NCBI RefSeq assembly: GCF_004104075.1
Contig: NZ_QOVK01000011.1
Span: forward strand, 62,001 to 126,000
Direction: 5' to 3'
From: Leeuwenhoekiella polynyae
GTDB taxonomy: Bacteria; Bacteroidota; Bacteroidia; Flavobacteriales; Flavobacteriaceae
DNA: 64,000 nt
Positions 19,183 through 27,625 of this stretch are shown in pieces. The translations under genes were made by a program, and so were the position numbers. Numbering within the stretch: position 1 is the first letter of the stretch; every line of letters starts with the position of its first letter. A model generated the notes under the pieces. The model worked only from the letters and a program-made list of their open reading frames with translations, had not been told where the DNA came from and ran no database searches.

Positions 19183-21540
19183 CTACTCTGTCCTTAAACT
19201 TTTTACCGGATTAGCAATTGCTGCTTTAACCGCCTGAAAACTCACCGTTAACAAAGCAATTCCTATGGCAACAAATCCTGCAAAAACAAATACCCACATA
19301 TTTATTGAAATGCGATAGGCGAATCCCTGTAACCACGAGTACATTAAGTACCACGCCAGCGGAACGGCAATAAGTAGCGCGACCAACACCAGAACTATAA
19401 AATCTCTGGATAATAAGCCTACAATACCGGCAACAGTAGACCCTAAAACTTTGCGTACCCCTATTTCTTTACGACGCTGCTCTGCGGTATAAGCCGAAAG
19501 CCCAAAGAGACCTAAACACGAGATTAATATTGCAAGCAGGGCAAAAATGCGGGAGAGATTCCCTATCAATTGTTCGCTTTTGAAACGGGCATCAAAAGCA
19601 TCATCAACAAAGCGGTATTCAAAAGGATACCCGGGGTTGTATTCTTTTAATGTTGACTCAATGCTTCTCAAAACCTCGGTTGTAGCGTATTTTGGGTTTG
19701 TTTTTAAATACATGTACTGTGCTTCAGGGGGATAATTATAAAACATAACCGGATCACTGGTTCCGTACATGTCGCCGTATAAATAGTCATTAGTCACCCC
19801 AATGACGGTATACATATCCCCGTACCGGTCTATAGTCTTGCCCAGTGCACTACCAGTGCCCATCAATTGTGCAAAAGATTCGGTAATGATAACGTGTGAA
19901 CTGTCATTTACAACTACAGGACTAAAACCACGTCCCTCAATCAATTCGATTCCCGCTGTTTTAAAATACTCCTCATTTATGTATCTATAAGAAACAAGTA
20001 TATCTTCAGTACTGCTCCCTCCCTGCCATCTTAAACCAGAGCCGTTATTCCCAGCAGAAAGTATATTAGAATTTGACAATCCTAAACCAGTAATCATCCC
20101 TGTATTTTTCAAACCTTCTGCTATAGCCTTTCGGTTTTTGATCAAATCTCCATTTGCAGGTATCTCGATCAGGTTGTCCTTATCAAGTCCTAAATCGCGA
20201 TTTTTTACATGTTGTACCTGCTGGTAAACCAGTAACGTACTAATGATAAACACTATTGAAATCACAAACTGGGTAATGACCAGCCCTTTGCGAATAAACC
20301 CGGCTCCCTTAGACTGAATTCGGTTTCCTTTAAGCACGTCAATAGGTTTAAAAGAAGAGAGGTAGAACGCAGGGTATAAACCGGCAAATATCCCACAGGT
20401 TAGGGTTATAGCTAAAAGCGAAAGCAGATGCGATGGTATAGTTAAACCCAAAGCAAGTTGTTTGTCTATTAGCGCGTTGAATGCCGGAATAATGAGGATC
20501 AAAACTAAAACACTTAATACAGCTGCAAATATTGCAGTCATCAGAGCCTCTGTAATAAACTGAAAAATTAATTGCTGTTTGTCTGAACCTAAGGTTTTAC
20601 GCACGCCTACCTCATTGGCACGCTTCTCGCTACGGGCAGTGGCTAAATTCATAAAATTGATGCAGGCAATAACTAAAATAATAAGCGCTATAAAACTGAA
20701 CAACCGCACATATTCTACGCGACCACCTACCACTTCACCATCTTTAAAGTCGGATCGTAAATGCCAGTCTGCTGCCTTATGTAAGATAGCTTTGGTGTCT
20801 TCATCGCCGGTTTTGGCTGGTAAGATGTGTTTGACTTTTTCATTGACGCTATTGAAGTCAGCATCCGGTGATAGCTTTACAAAGGTCTCTGTAAAATTGC
20901 TGCCATATTCCTGCGTCCAGGGTTTGTCGTATGTAAAATTTTCAAATGGAACCAACCAGTTAAAACTATAGGTCGTATTTACCGGCAGGTTTTCAACCAC
21001 ACCGGTTATTTGAAAATTGTCCTGTTGATTAATCCGGATTACTTTTCCTAAAATATTGGTTGGATTTTCAAAAAGAATTTGTGCTACCTCTTTTGTAATT
21101 ACAATACTTTCTTTCATCTTGAAAGCATCAGTAGCATTGCCCTCTATAAATTTCAAATCAAACAGATCAAAAATATCTGGATCTGCATAGGAACCGGCAC
21201 TGCTTATTGAAGAGGAGTTTACGGTAAATAGGAAATCTCTATTTCGCAATCTTGCAGCTTTGGTAATTTCCGGAATTTCAGTTTTTAAAGCTGCGGCTAA
21301 TGGGCCGGGTGTTGCTTGAAAAAAAGTACGAACCTGTCCGTCGTATTTTTGATTGGTGGGTACGCTGTAAACCAGTTCCTGATCTGTGACAATGGTGTCA
21401 AAGCTCATTTCATCTTCTACCCAAAGCAGGATCAAACTGGCACACGTGATCCCAATGGCCAGTCCAAAAATATTAAGCGCACTGTAGCCCTTTTTCTTCC
21501 AAAGGTTTCTAAAGGCGATTTTGATATAATTTTTAAGCAT
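19183..21540 (-). CDS. FtsX/MacB-type ABC permease 9
   Basis: The 785-residue protein starts MLKNYIKIAFRN and ends NPVKSLRTE. Coupling motifs are NEVGVRKTLGSD in the first half and KEIGVRKVLGST in the second. It shares the FMNLATARSEKR segment with permease 8, and the pair probably arose from one duplication. The 24-nt linker (21541-21564) separates it from permease 10. Both halves look intact. Confidence 0.92.
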   Translation of the reverse strand: MLKNYIKIAFRNLWKKKGYSALNIFGLAIGITCASLILLWVEDEMSFDTIVTDQELVYSVPTNQKYDGQVRTFFQATPGPLAAALKTEIPEITKAARLRNRDFLFTVNSSSISSAGSYADPDIFDLFDLKFIEGNATDAFKMKESIVITKEVAQILFENPTNILGKVIRINQQDNFQITGVVENLPVNTTYSFNWLVPFENFTYDKPWTQEYGSNFTETFVKLSPDADFNSVNEKVKHILPAKTGDEDTKAILHKAADWHLRSDFKDGEVVGGRVEYVRLFSFIALIILVIACINFMNLATARSEKRANEVGVRKTLGSDKQQLIFQFITEALMTAIFAAVLSVLVLILIIPAFNALIDKQLALGLTIPSHLLSLLAITLTCGIFAGLYPAFYLSSFKPIDVLKGNRIQSKGAGFIRKGLVITQFVISIVFIISTLLVYQQVQHVKNRDLGLDKDNLIEIPANGDLIKNRKAIAEGLKNTGMITGLGLSNSNILSAGNNGSGLRWQGGSSTEDILVSYRYINEEYFKTAGIELIEGRGFSPVVVNDSSHVIITESFAQLMGTGSALGKTIDRYGDMYTVIGVTNDYLYGDMYGTSDPVMFYNYPPEAQYMYLKTNPKYATTEVLRSIESTLKEYNPGYPFEYRFVDDAFDARFKSEQLIGNLSRIFALLAILISCLGLFGLSAYTAEQRRKEIGVRKVLGSTVAGIVGLLSRDFIVLVLVALLIAVPLAWYLMYSWLQGFAYRISINMWVFVFAGFVAIGIALLTVSFQAVKAAIANPVKSLRTE

Positions 21541-21564
21541 AATTGATTGTTTTTGATTGATGAA
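21541..21564 (-). repeat. 24-nt conserved linker, permease 10 to 9
   Basis: The spacer has the same length as the other three linkers and differs at a few positions (aattgattgtttttgattg followed by atgaa on the plus strand). It joins the stop of permease 10 to the ATG of permease 9. Confidence 0.8.
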
Positions 21565-23967
21565 TCATTCGGTACGTAACGACTTTACTGGGTTAGCAAT
21601 AGCTGCCTTAATAGCCTGAAAGCTTACCGCTATAATAGCCGTAATTAAGAGCGCAGCACCCGTTGTGACATATACCCACCAACTAATCATAGTTTTGTAG
21701 GCAAAACCATCTAACCAAGAGGTCATCAAGTACCAACCCACGGGCATCGCAAAAACAAAAGCAATGCACACCCATTTTAGGAAATCTTTGTTCAATAACG
21801 TTAGGATTTGAAATACCGATGCCCCACTTACCTTTCTAATCCCGATTTCTTTTCTACGTTTTAAAATTGTGTATGAGGAAAGACCGAAAAGACCGAGTGC
21901 AGCAATGAAAATGACGAGCCCAGTAAAAATTTGAAATGCAGTAGTGAACTTTTTATCCTCTTTATACTGGGAGTCAAATTTTTTGTCCAGAAAGGTATAG
22001 TCCATGGTGCTTTGTGGAAAAATAGTTTTCCACTTCTTCTGTATGGCTGCAAGACTTTTTGCTATTCCTACTGCTGAATTTTCACGCGTATTTATTTTCA
22101 CCAAAATATTATCCATCCCAAAAACCTGAACAATCATTAATGGTTCGATCTTATCTTTTAATCCAAAGTGGTGATAATCTTCAACAACCCCTGAAACCTT
22201 CCAGTCCTGACCCCAAAAATTTACCGTCTCCCCCACAAGTTCTTCAGGATTAACATAGCCCAGTTGCCTGGCAAATGTTTCATTCATAACAATATTCTCC
22301 CTACTTGGCAAAAAGGCCTCGCCTGCTGCAAAGTTTAGATCGAGCGTTCTAAAATATTCAGGCGTCGCGCTATAGAGATAGAACAATTGGCGCTCATCAG
22401 TCTCACCCTTGGGGCTCGTGATCCCAACAGTTGAAGAAAGATTGTCATACCCATCACCCGGATAGGTACTGGATCGAGAAACCATATCCACAAACGGTAA
22501 TTTTTTGAGCTCACCTTCCAGAGTTTTAAATTTTTGTTTTGTTAAAGAGTCGGTTTGAGATTCTAATATTTCACCTTGGAGCGCAACTACCTGAGCAAGG
22601 TCAACCCCTATGGGCTGTTCCCTTAGAAAATTGAGTTGTTTGACCACAACCAATGTTCCAATAATTAGGACTGCAGTAGCAAAAAACTGAAGTGTGATAA
22701 GCCCTTTACGTATCCCAATGCTTCCGCGATTGACCTGTACTTTTCCCTTTAGTGCTTTGACCGGAGTAAATCCACTTATTACAAAGGCCGGATAAAGCCC
22801 CGCCACAATGCTCCCGATTAGAATAAATCCAAAAATAGACAGTGCCCCGGAGTAATTTGTAAAATCAAGTTGCAGCGGCTTACCAACAAAATCATTAAAA
22901 ACAGGCAGCAGCAGATAAACCAATAATATTGCCAAAAGGAAAGCAAGAACATTGAGTACAAAAGATTCCGTTAGGGATTGCAGCACCAACTGGCCTCGAT
23001 TGGCTCCGGCTACTTTTCTCACACCTACTTCGCGAGAGCGTTCCAGTGATTTTGCTGTTGCTAGATTGACGTAGTTTAGCCAGGAAAGAATAAGGATCAC
23101 AAAAGCAATGGCAGAAAGAAAACGAACACGCTTTACGCTTCCGTTAGCTTCTGCTTCATAAGGCTTATCAGAGTACAAATGAATGTCTGACAGGGGTTCT
23201 ATATTGTGTCTTTCATCTGGGTCTTCTTCAAAATCACTAGCCATTATCTTTGCCTGTAAAGATTTGGTATCAGCCTGGTCACTCACCTGAATGTACGTGA
23301 AGAAATTGTTCTGATTCCAGTTCAATTCGGCCTGCCCAGACATCGCATCCCAGGTTTTTATGGTTTCAAACGAGATGAAAAAATTCATCCTCAAGTGTGT
23401 ATTTTCCGGAATATCTTCAATAACAGCGACCACCTCCATCAAACTCTCGCTTCCATAAAAAACAGACAAGGTCTGACCGATAGGATTTTCGTTTCCAAAA
23501 ATCTTTTTAGACAGCGACTGTGTAAGGATTATGGTATTGGGTTTAGAAAAATCTTCTCGCGAACCTTTAAGCAACGTAGGTTTGAAAATATCAAAATAGG
23601 TAGGATCGGTCAATGAACCGTTGGGCTGCTCGATCACTTTTTCTCCACTTATAAATGTAACCTTTTCTAGACGATACAATCTGACCTGCTCCTCAATTTC
23701 GGGGAATTCACTTTTTAAAGTAGGACCCGTGAGATTGTAGGTTTGTGCATCGCCGGGAACATACTGCCCACCTTCAATATAATCCATGTATACCCTAAAA
23801 ATATTTTCAGATCCGTCAAAAGTATCATAGCTCTTTTCGTAGTTCACATAAAGTAAAATCACAATGAACGCCGCTACACCTAAAGCAAGTCCAAAAATAT
23901 TCAGAAGCGAGAACGACTTGTTTTTCAACAAATGTCTAAAAGCAATCTTGAAATAATTTTTGAGCAT
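21565..23967 (-). CDS. FtsX/MacB-type ABC permease 10 (promoter-proximal)
   Basis: The 800-residue protein is the first permease after the ATPase. It starts MLKNYFKIAFRHLLKNK and ends NPVKSLRTE. Coupling motifs are REVGVRKVAGAN (first half) and KEIGIRKVSGAS (second half). The second periplasmic domain includes FWGQDWKVSGVVEDYHHFG, a variant of the GVxxDFxF segment found in all members. A 90-bp spacer separates it from the ATPase. As the gene nearest the ATPase it may represent the ancestral partner, but position alone does not prove this. Confidence 0.92.
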   Translation of the reverse strand: MLKNYFKIAFRHLLKNKSFSLLNIFGLALGVAAFIVILLYVNYEKSYDTFDGSENIFRVYMDYIEGGQYVPGDAQTYNLTGPTLKSEFPEIEEQVRLYRLEKVTFISGEKVIEQPNGSLTDPTYFDIFKPTLLKGSREDFSKPNTIILTQSLSKKIFGNENPIGQTLSVFYGSESLMEVVAVIEDIPENTHLRMNFFISFETIKTWDAMSGQAELNWNQNNFFTYIQVSDQADTKSLQAKIMASDFEEDPDERHNIEPLSDIHLYSDKPYEAEANGSVKRVRFLSAIAFVILILSWLNYVNLATAKSLERSREVGVRKVAGANRGQLVLQSLTESFVLNVLAFLLAILLVYLLLPVFNDFVGKPLQLDFTNYSGALSIFGFILIGSIVAGLYPAFVISGFTPVKALKGKVQVNRGSIGIRKGLITLQFFATAVLIIGTLVVVKQLNFLREQPIGVDLAQVVALQGEILESQTDSLTKQKFKTLEGELKKLPFVDMVSRSSTYPGDGYDNLSSTVGITSPKGETDERQLFYLYSATPEYFRTLDLNFAAGEAFLPSRENIVMNETFARQLGYVNPEELVGETVNFWGQDWKVSGVVEDYHHFGLKDKIEPLMIVQVFGMDNILVKINTRENSAVGIAKSLAAIQKKWKTIFPQSTMDYTFLDKKFDSQYKEDKKFTTAFQIFTGLVIFIAALGLFGLSSYTILKRRKEIGIRKVSGASVFQILTLLNKDFLKWVCIAFVFAMPVGWYLMTSWLDGFAYKTMISWWVYVTTGAALLITAIIAVSFQAIKAAIANPVKSLRTE

Positions 23968-24057
23968 AACTGATAAAATAGTGGGAGTGATTAAGTCCCG
24001 GTTTTGATGGATTGTTTCGGCTGCTGCCGATTGATGAATGAATCCCCTAAGGAAATC

Positions 24058-24762
24058 TTAAACTTCTAAGGTTTTACTTTTATACTCTGAAAGTATATTT
24101 TCAGTCACCTTTTGCCCGTCTAGCATTCTAATAATGCGGTGACTGTATTTGGCGTCGTGCTCACTGTGCGTTACCATAATGATGGTGGTACCGGCTTCGT
24201 TGAGTTCCGTAAGCAAATCCATCACCTCATTCCCGTTACTGCTGTCCAAATTACCCGTAGGTTCATCAGCAAGAATGAGTTTAGGATTATTCACGACTGC
24301 ACGGGCCACGGCTACACGTTGTTGCTGTCCTCCAGATAATTGCTGCGGAAAGTGTTTACGACGGTGCATGATTTGCATTTTCTCAAGCACTTCGTCTACG
24401 CGTTTTTTACGCTCTGCTGGTTTTACACCGGTATAAATCAACGGAAGCTCTACGTTTTCAAAAACGGTGAGTTCGTCAATCAGATTAAAGCTTTGAAAAA
24501 CAAAACCGATGTTATGCTTGCGCAAATCGGCACGCTTACGCTCGTTAAAACCGGCTACTTCAATACCGTTAAAAATAAAACTGCCACCGTCCGGGTCATC
24601 CAGAAGTCCCAGGATGTTGAGCAAGGTTGATTTACCACAACCCGAAGGGCCCATTACGGCAACAAATTCACCTTCCTGCACCTGAAAAGACAGTTTGTTG
24701 AGGGCAATGGTGCGCACCTCTTCGGTGGCATAATACTTTTCTAAGTCTGTTATTTTAATCAT
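24058..24762 (-). CDS. ABC transporter ATP-binding protein (MacB/LolD-like)
   Basis: This 234-residue soluble ATPase has Walker A GPSGCGKST (38-46), Q-loop Q90, signature LSGGQQQRVAVARA (142-155), Walker B LILADE (162-167) with D-loop NLDS (171-174), and H-loop H199. The size and motifs match the LolD/MacB/FtsE group that works with FtsX-type permeases. It is the only ATPase gene in the cluster and is presumed to serve all ten permeases. It lies 57 bp after the adaptor gene and 90 bp before permease 10. Function is firm as an ABC ATPase; the shared-subunit role is inferred from layout. Confidence 0.95.
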   Translation of the reverse strand: MIKITDLEKYYATEEVRTIALNKLSFQVQEGEFVAVMGPSGCGKSTLLNILGLLDDPDGGSFIFNGIEVAGFNERKRADLRKHNIGFVFQSFNLIDELTVFENVELPLIYTGVKPAERKKRVDEVLEKMQIMHRRKHFPQQLSGGQQQRVAVARAVVNNPKLILADEPTGNLDSSNGNEVMDLLTELNEAGTTIIMVTHSEHDAKYSHRIIRMLDGQKVTENILSEYKSKTLEV

Positions 24763-24819
24763 CTAAGAAAGAATTAGGTTTATAAATGCTAAGATTAGTG
24801 TTATCATCGTTTTTTAGTT

Positions 24820-26073
24820 TTAATCTTGAAGTACCAGTTCCTGTACTTCTTCATAATTATCGTAACTGCTGGTGATCACCCGGTCTCCAGGTTCGAGTCC
24901 GCTTAAGACTTCATAATATTCGGTGTTCTGGCTACCCAATGAAATGTCAGCTTTATAGGCGGTACTTCCGTCTTCACTTACTTTAAAAATCCAGTTACCA
25001 CCGGTTTCCTGAAAGAATCCACCTTTGGGAATTAATAAAGCTTGTTTTTCCTGGCTAAGCGCAACACGAATCTGTAGTGTTTGCCCGCGGCGTATGCCCT
25101 CAGGCACTTCAGATTCAAATTCCATATCTACCTGAAACCTTCCGTTTGTCACTTGAGTGTATACTTTTTTGATTACCAGCGTGTAGTTTTTTCCGTCAAA
25201 ATCAAACGAGCCTTTTTGACCCGTGTAAATTCTCGAAATGTAATGTTCGTCTATGTCAACACGTACTTTATACCCGCTCAACACGTCGATTTGCCCCAGC
25301 CGCTCCCCTTTATTTTTAGACTGGCCAATCTCAGCATCAAGTGAAGTGAGTTGCCCGTCAACCGGCGCCCGAACCACCAAATCGGCTACCTTGCGACGCA
25401 TCAATTCTAAAGCATTCTGGGTACGTGCATACGAGCTTGAAACCTGATTTTTTTCCTGTTTCACAGCGATAGAATCCTGAGCCAGAATTTGCTCTGCCAG
25501 CTGCATACGTTCCTTCTGGTAGTTGTAGTCATTTTTTGATTTAATCAAATCCTGTCTTGCTATCGCATCTTTATCGTAAAGCTTTTGATTGAGTTCGTAC
25601 ACCCGTTTAGCTTCGATGAGGCTATTCTCCACATCGGTATATTGATTGAGTTTCACAATGGTATTTTGACGCGCGGCATTCTGCGAAATCTGCATTTGGG
25701 TCAACAAGTTATATACCTGGGTTTCCTGATTTACAAGGCTTAATTCCAGATCGGTATTTGAAAGGCGTAAAATGGGTTCGCCTTTTTTCATCACCGCGCC
25801 GTCTTCTACAAACTTTTCTTCTACGCGACCACCTTCAAGCGCATCAAGATAAATCGTGGTAATAGGCATCACCACCCCATTCACCGGAATGTTTTCCTGA
25901 AAAACATCTTGCTTAACCGTTGCGATGCTCAGACGCTCTTTTTGTACATTGAGTTTTGAATTGCCTGTAGTAGATAAGATCACAAAAATAATAAGTGCAG
26001 CTAAGGCAATACCGCCTGCGATCATCAGTATTTTTTGAGTGGTAAAGCGTTTCTTTTCTAAAGGGATATCCAT
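24820..26073 (-). CDS. Periplasmic adaptor, MacA/HlyD-like membrane-fusion protein
   Basis: The 417-residue protein has a short cytoplasmic N-terminus and one membrane anchor (about 15-35). A split lipoyl-like domain follows (FVEDGAVMKKGEPILRL around 85-105, later APVDGQLTSLDAEIGQS), enclosing a long helical hairpin of about 115-220. A beta-barrel and membrane-proximal domain end the chain. Such adaptors link an inner-membrane permease to a TolC-like outer-membrane channel. No TolC homologue is present in this window. It is the first gene of the array transcript. It probably sets the export direction (outward), but the cargo is unknown. Confidence 0.93.
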   Translation of the reverse strand: MDIPLEKKRFTTQKILMIAGGIALAALIIFVILSTTGNSKLNVQKERLSIATVKQDVFQENIPVNGVVMPITTIYLDALEGGRVEEKFVEDGAVMKKGEPILRLSNTDLELSLVNQETQVYNLLTQMQISQNAARQNTIVKLNQYTDVENSLIEAKRVYELNQKLYDKDAIARQDLIKSKNDYNYQKERMQLAEQILAQDSIAVKQEKNQVSSSYARTQNALELMRRKVADLVVRAPVDGQLTSLDAEIGQSKNKGERLGQIDVLSGYKVRVDIDEHYISRIYTGQKGSFDFDGKNYTLVIKKVYTQVTNGRFQVDMEFESEVPEGIRRGQTLQIRVALSQEKQALLIPKGGFFQETGGNWIFKVSEDGSTAYKADISLGSQNTEYYEVLSGLEPGDRVITSSYDNYEEVQELVLQD

Positions 26074-26100
26074 AAAATGATTGTTTGCACCTGTTTACAA

Positions 26101-26115
26101 AGCAATACCGTGCCA
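26101..26115 (-). promoter_or_regulatory. Imperfect sigma-54-like -24/-12 element before the adaptor gene
   Basis: On the minus strand it reads TGGCACGGTATTGCT, with good TGGCAC and TTGC boxes about 30-40 nt upstream of the adaptor ATG. The GG-to-GC spacing is nine bases instead of the usual ten, which often abolishes activity. The neighbouring sigma-54-type activator makes it worth noting, but this remains a weak candidate. Confidence 0.35.
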
Positions 26116-26164
26116 CAGTTTTAACCTGCTGATTATTAGTTTTTTAAAAATAAAACCCTTATTA

Positions 26165-26213
26165 AAAGTGTTCGGTTTTGATACACTTCATGTACGCTGC
26201 CGATACACTTTTG
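26165..26213. promoter_or_regulatory. Candidate activator binding sites between adaptor and regulator
   Basis: AAGTGT (26166-26171) and ACACTT (26183-26188) form a perfect 6-bp dyad with an 11-bp spacer. GATACACTT occurs again 22 bp further on (26202-26210), two helical turns from the first copy (26180-26188). The spacing and location, upstream of the -24/-12-like element, resemble NtrC-family enhancer sites. Confidence 0.45.
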
Positions 26214-26278
26214 GTACAGCTAAAAATTAGCCCAGTTCTACGGGTTGCTCAAAAGTCGAAAATTGTAATATTGTAAGT

Positions 26279-27625
26279 ATGCAACTCAAAGACGCTCACA
26301 TACTGGTTATTGACGATGATGAAGACGTACTTACGGCACTGCGGCTTTTACTCAAACCACAGGTCAAACAGGTCGTGGTCGAAAAAAACCCAAATGCACT
26401 GCAGGCTATTTTGAGCAAACAGGATTTTGATCTGGTGATTCTCGATATGAATTACAACGGACTCGTCAACACAGGCAACGAGGGTATTTTTTGGCTCAAT
26501 AAGATCAAAGCCTGGAAACCGGCCACAGACGTGATGCTGATTACGGCTTATGGCGATATAGACCTTGCCATTCGTTCCCTTAAAGAAGGTGCTTCTGACT
26601 TTTTGGTAAAGCCTTGGAAGAACGAAAAACTACTCGAGTCCATGGCCGAAATCTTATCCAAAAAGAAAAAACCCGGTAGTCAACGAATCAAACTGGAGTC
26701 TGATACTCAGATCATAGGCGATAGCGAACCTATGCAGGAGGTGTTTGTAAAGCTTAAAAAAGTGGCCCCTACCGATGCCAATGTGTTGATTTTGGGCGAA
26801 AACGGAACCGGTAAAGACCTCATTGCCCGATCCATTCACGAAAATTCCCTGCGTAAAAACCAGCCTTTTGTAAAAGTGGATGTAGGAGCGCTTACCGAAA
26901 GTCTTTTTGAAAGCGAATTGTTTGGTTACAAAAAAGGGGCTTTTACCGATGCACGGGAAGACCGCAAAGGTCGTTTTGAAGCTGCACACGGCGGCACCCT
27001 TTTTCTGGATGAAATAGGTAACATCAGCCTTCGGCAGCAAGCCAGACTGCTCACGGTTTTACAAAACAGGCAGGTAACTCCGCTGGGGTCAAACGAGTCG
27101 GTACACATTGACATCAGGCTTATTTGTGCAACCAATATTAGCCTTACCGATCTGGCTGATGAAAGTAAGTTTCGCAAGGATTTGATCTACCGCATCAACA
27201 CCGTAGACCTGATGATTCCGCCCCTACGCGATCGCGGTACAGACCTGAGTCTTTTGGCTCAGTATTTTGTAAAAAGCTATGCCGAAAAGTATGGCAAAGC
27301 AAGCTTCAGTCTGGATCCCGGTTTTATAAAAAAACTAAAAGAACACGCTTTTCCCGGTAACGTCCGTGAACTGCAATATGCTTTGGAACGCGCTGTGATC
27401 ATGGCCGAAGGTTCTGTCTTAAGTGCCGAAGATTTAGCCTTTTCGCCCATAGAGCAACAACCGGAAACCGAACTCAAACTCAAAACAACCAATCTGGATG
27501 CTGTGGAGAAAAACACCATCCTCAACGTGATTGAGAAAAATAAGGGTAATATTTCTAAATCGGCCAAAGAACTGGGCATTACGCGTACCGCGCTTTACCG
27601 CAGACTCAACAAGTATGATCTATAA
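26279..27625 (+). CDS. Sigma-54-dependent response regulator (NtrC family)
   Basis: The 448-residue protein has a receiver domain (acidic residues D12-D14, phospho-acceptor D56, K111), a sigma-54 AAA+ domain (Walker A GENGTGKD 173-180, Walker B LFLDEI 241-246) and a Fis-type helix-turn-helix (about 405-447). The sigma-54 contact loop reads GAFTDA (220-225) rather than the common GAFTGA. It starts 205 bp from the divergent adaptor gene and overlaps the kinase gene by 11 bp. It most likely activates the transporter array. The domain calls are firm; the target is inferred from divergence and the repeated sites between the genes. Confidence 0.93.
   Translation: MQLKDAHILVIDDDEDVLTALRLLLKPQVKQVVVEKNPNALQAILSKQDFDLVILDMNYNGLVNTGNEGIFWLNKIKAWKPATDVMLITAYGDIDLAIRSLKEGASDFLVKPWKNEKLLESMAEILSKKKKPGSQRIKLESDTQIIGDSEPMQEVFVKLKKVAPTDANVLILGENGTGKDLIARSIHENSLRKNQPFVKVDVGALTESLFESELFGYKKGAFTDAREDRKGRFEAAHGGTLFLDEIGNISLRQQARLLTVLQNRQVTPLGSNESVHIDIRLICATNISLTDLADESKFRKDLIYRINTVDLMIPPLRDRGTDLSLLAQYFVKSYAEKYGKASFSLDPGFIKKLKEHAFPGNVRELQYALERAVIMAEGSVLSAEDLAFSPIEQQPETELKLKTTNLDAVEKNTILNVIEKNKGNISKSAKELGITRTALYRRLNKYDL

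Noticed and set aside
26101-26115. A confident sigma-54 promoter call
   Set aside because: The boxes are good, but the GG-GC spacing is one base too short; it is listed only as a weak candidate.
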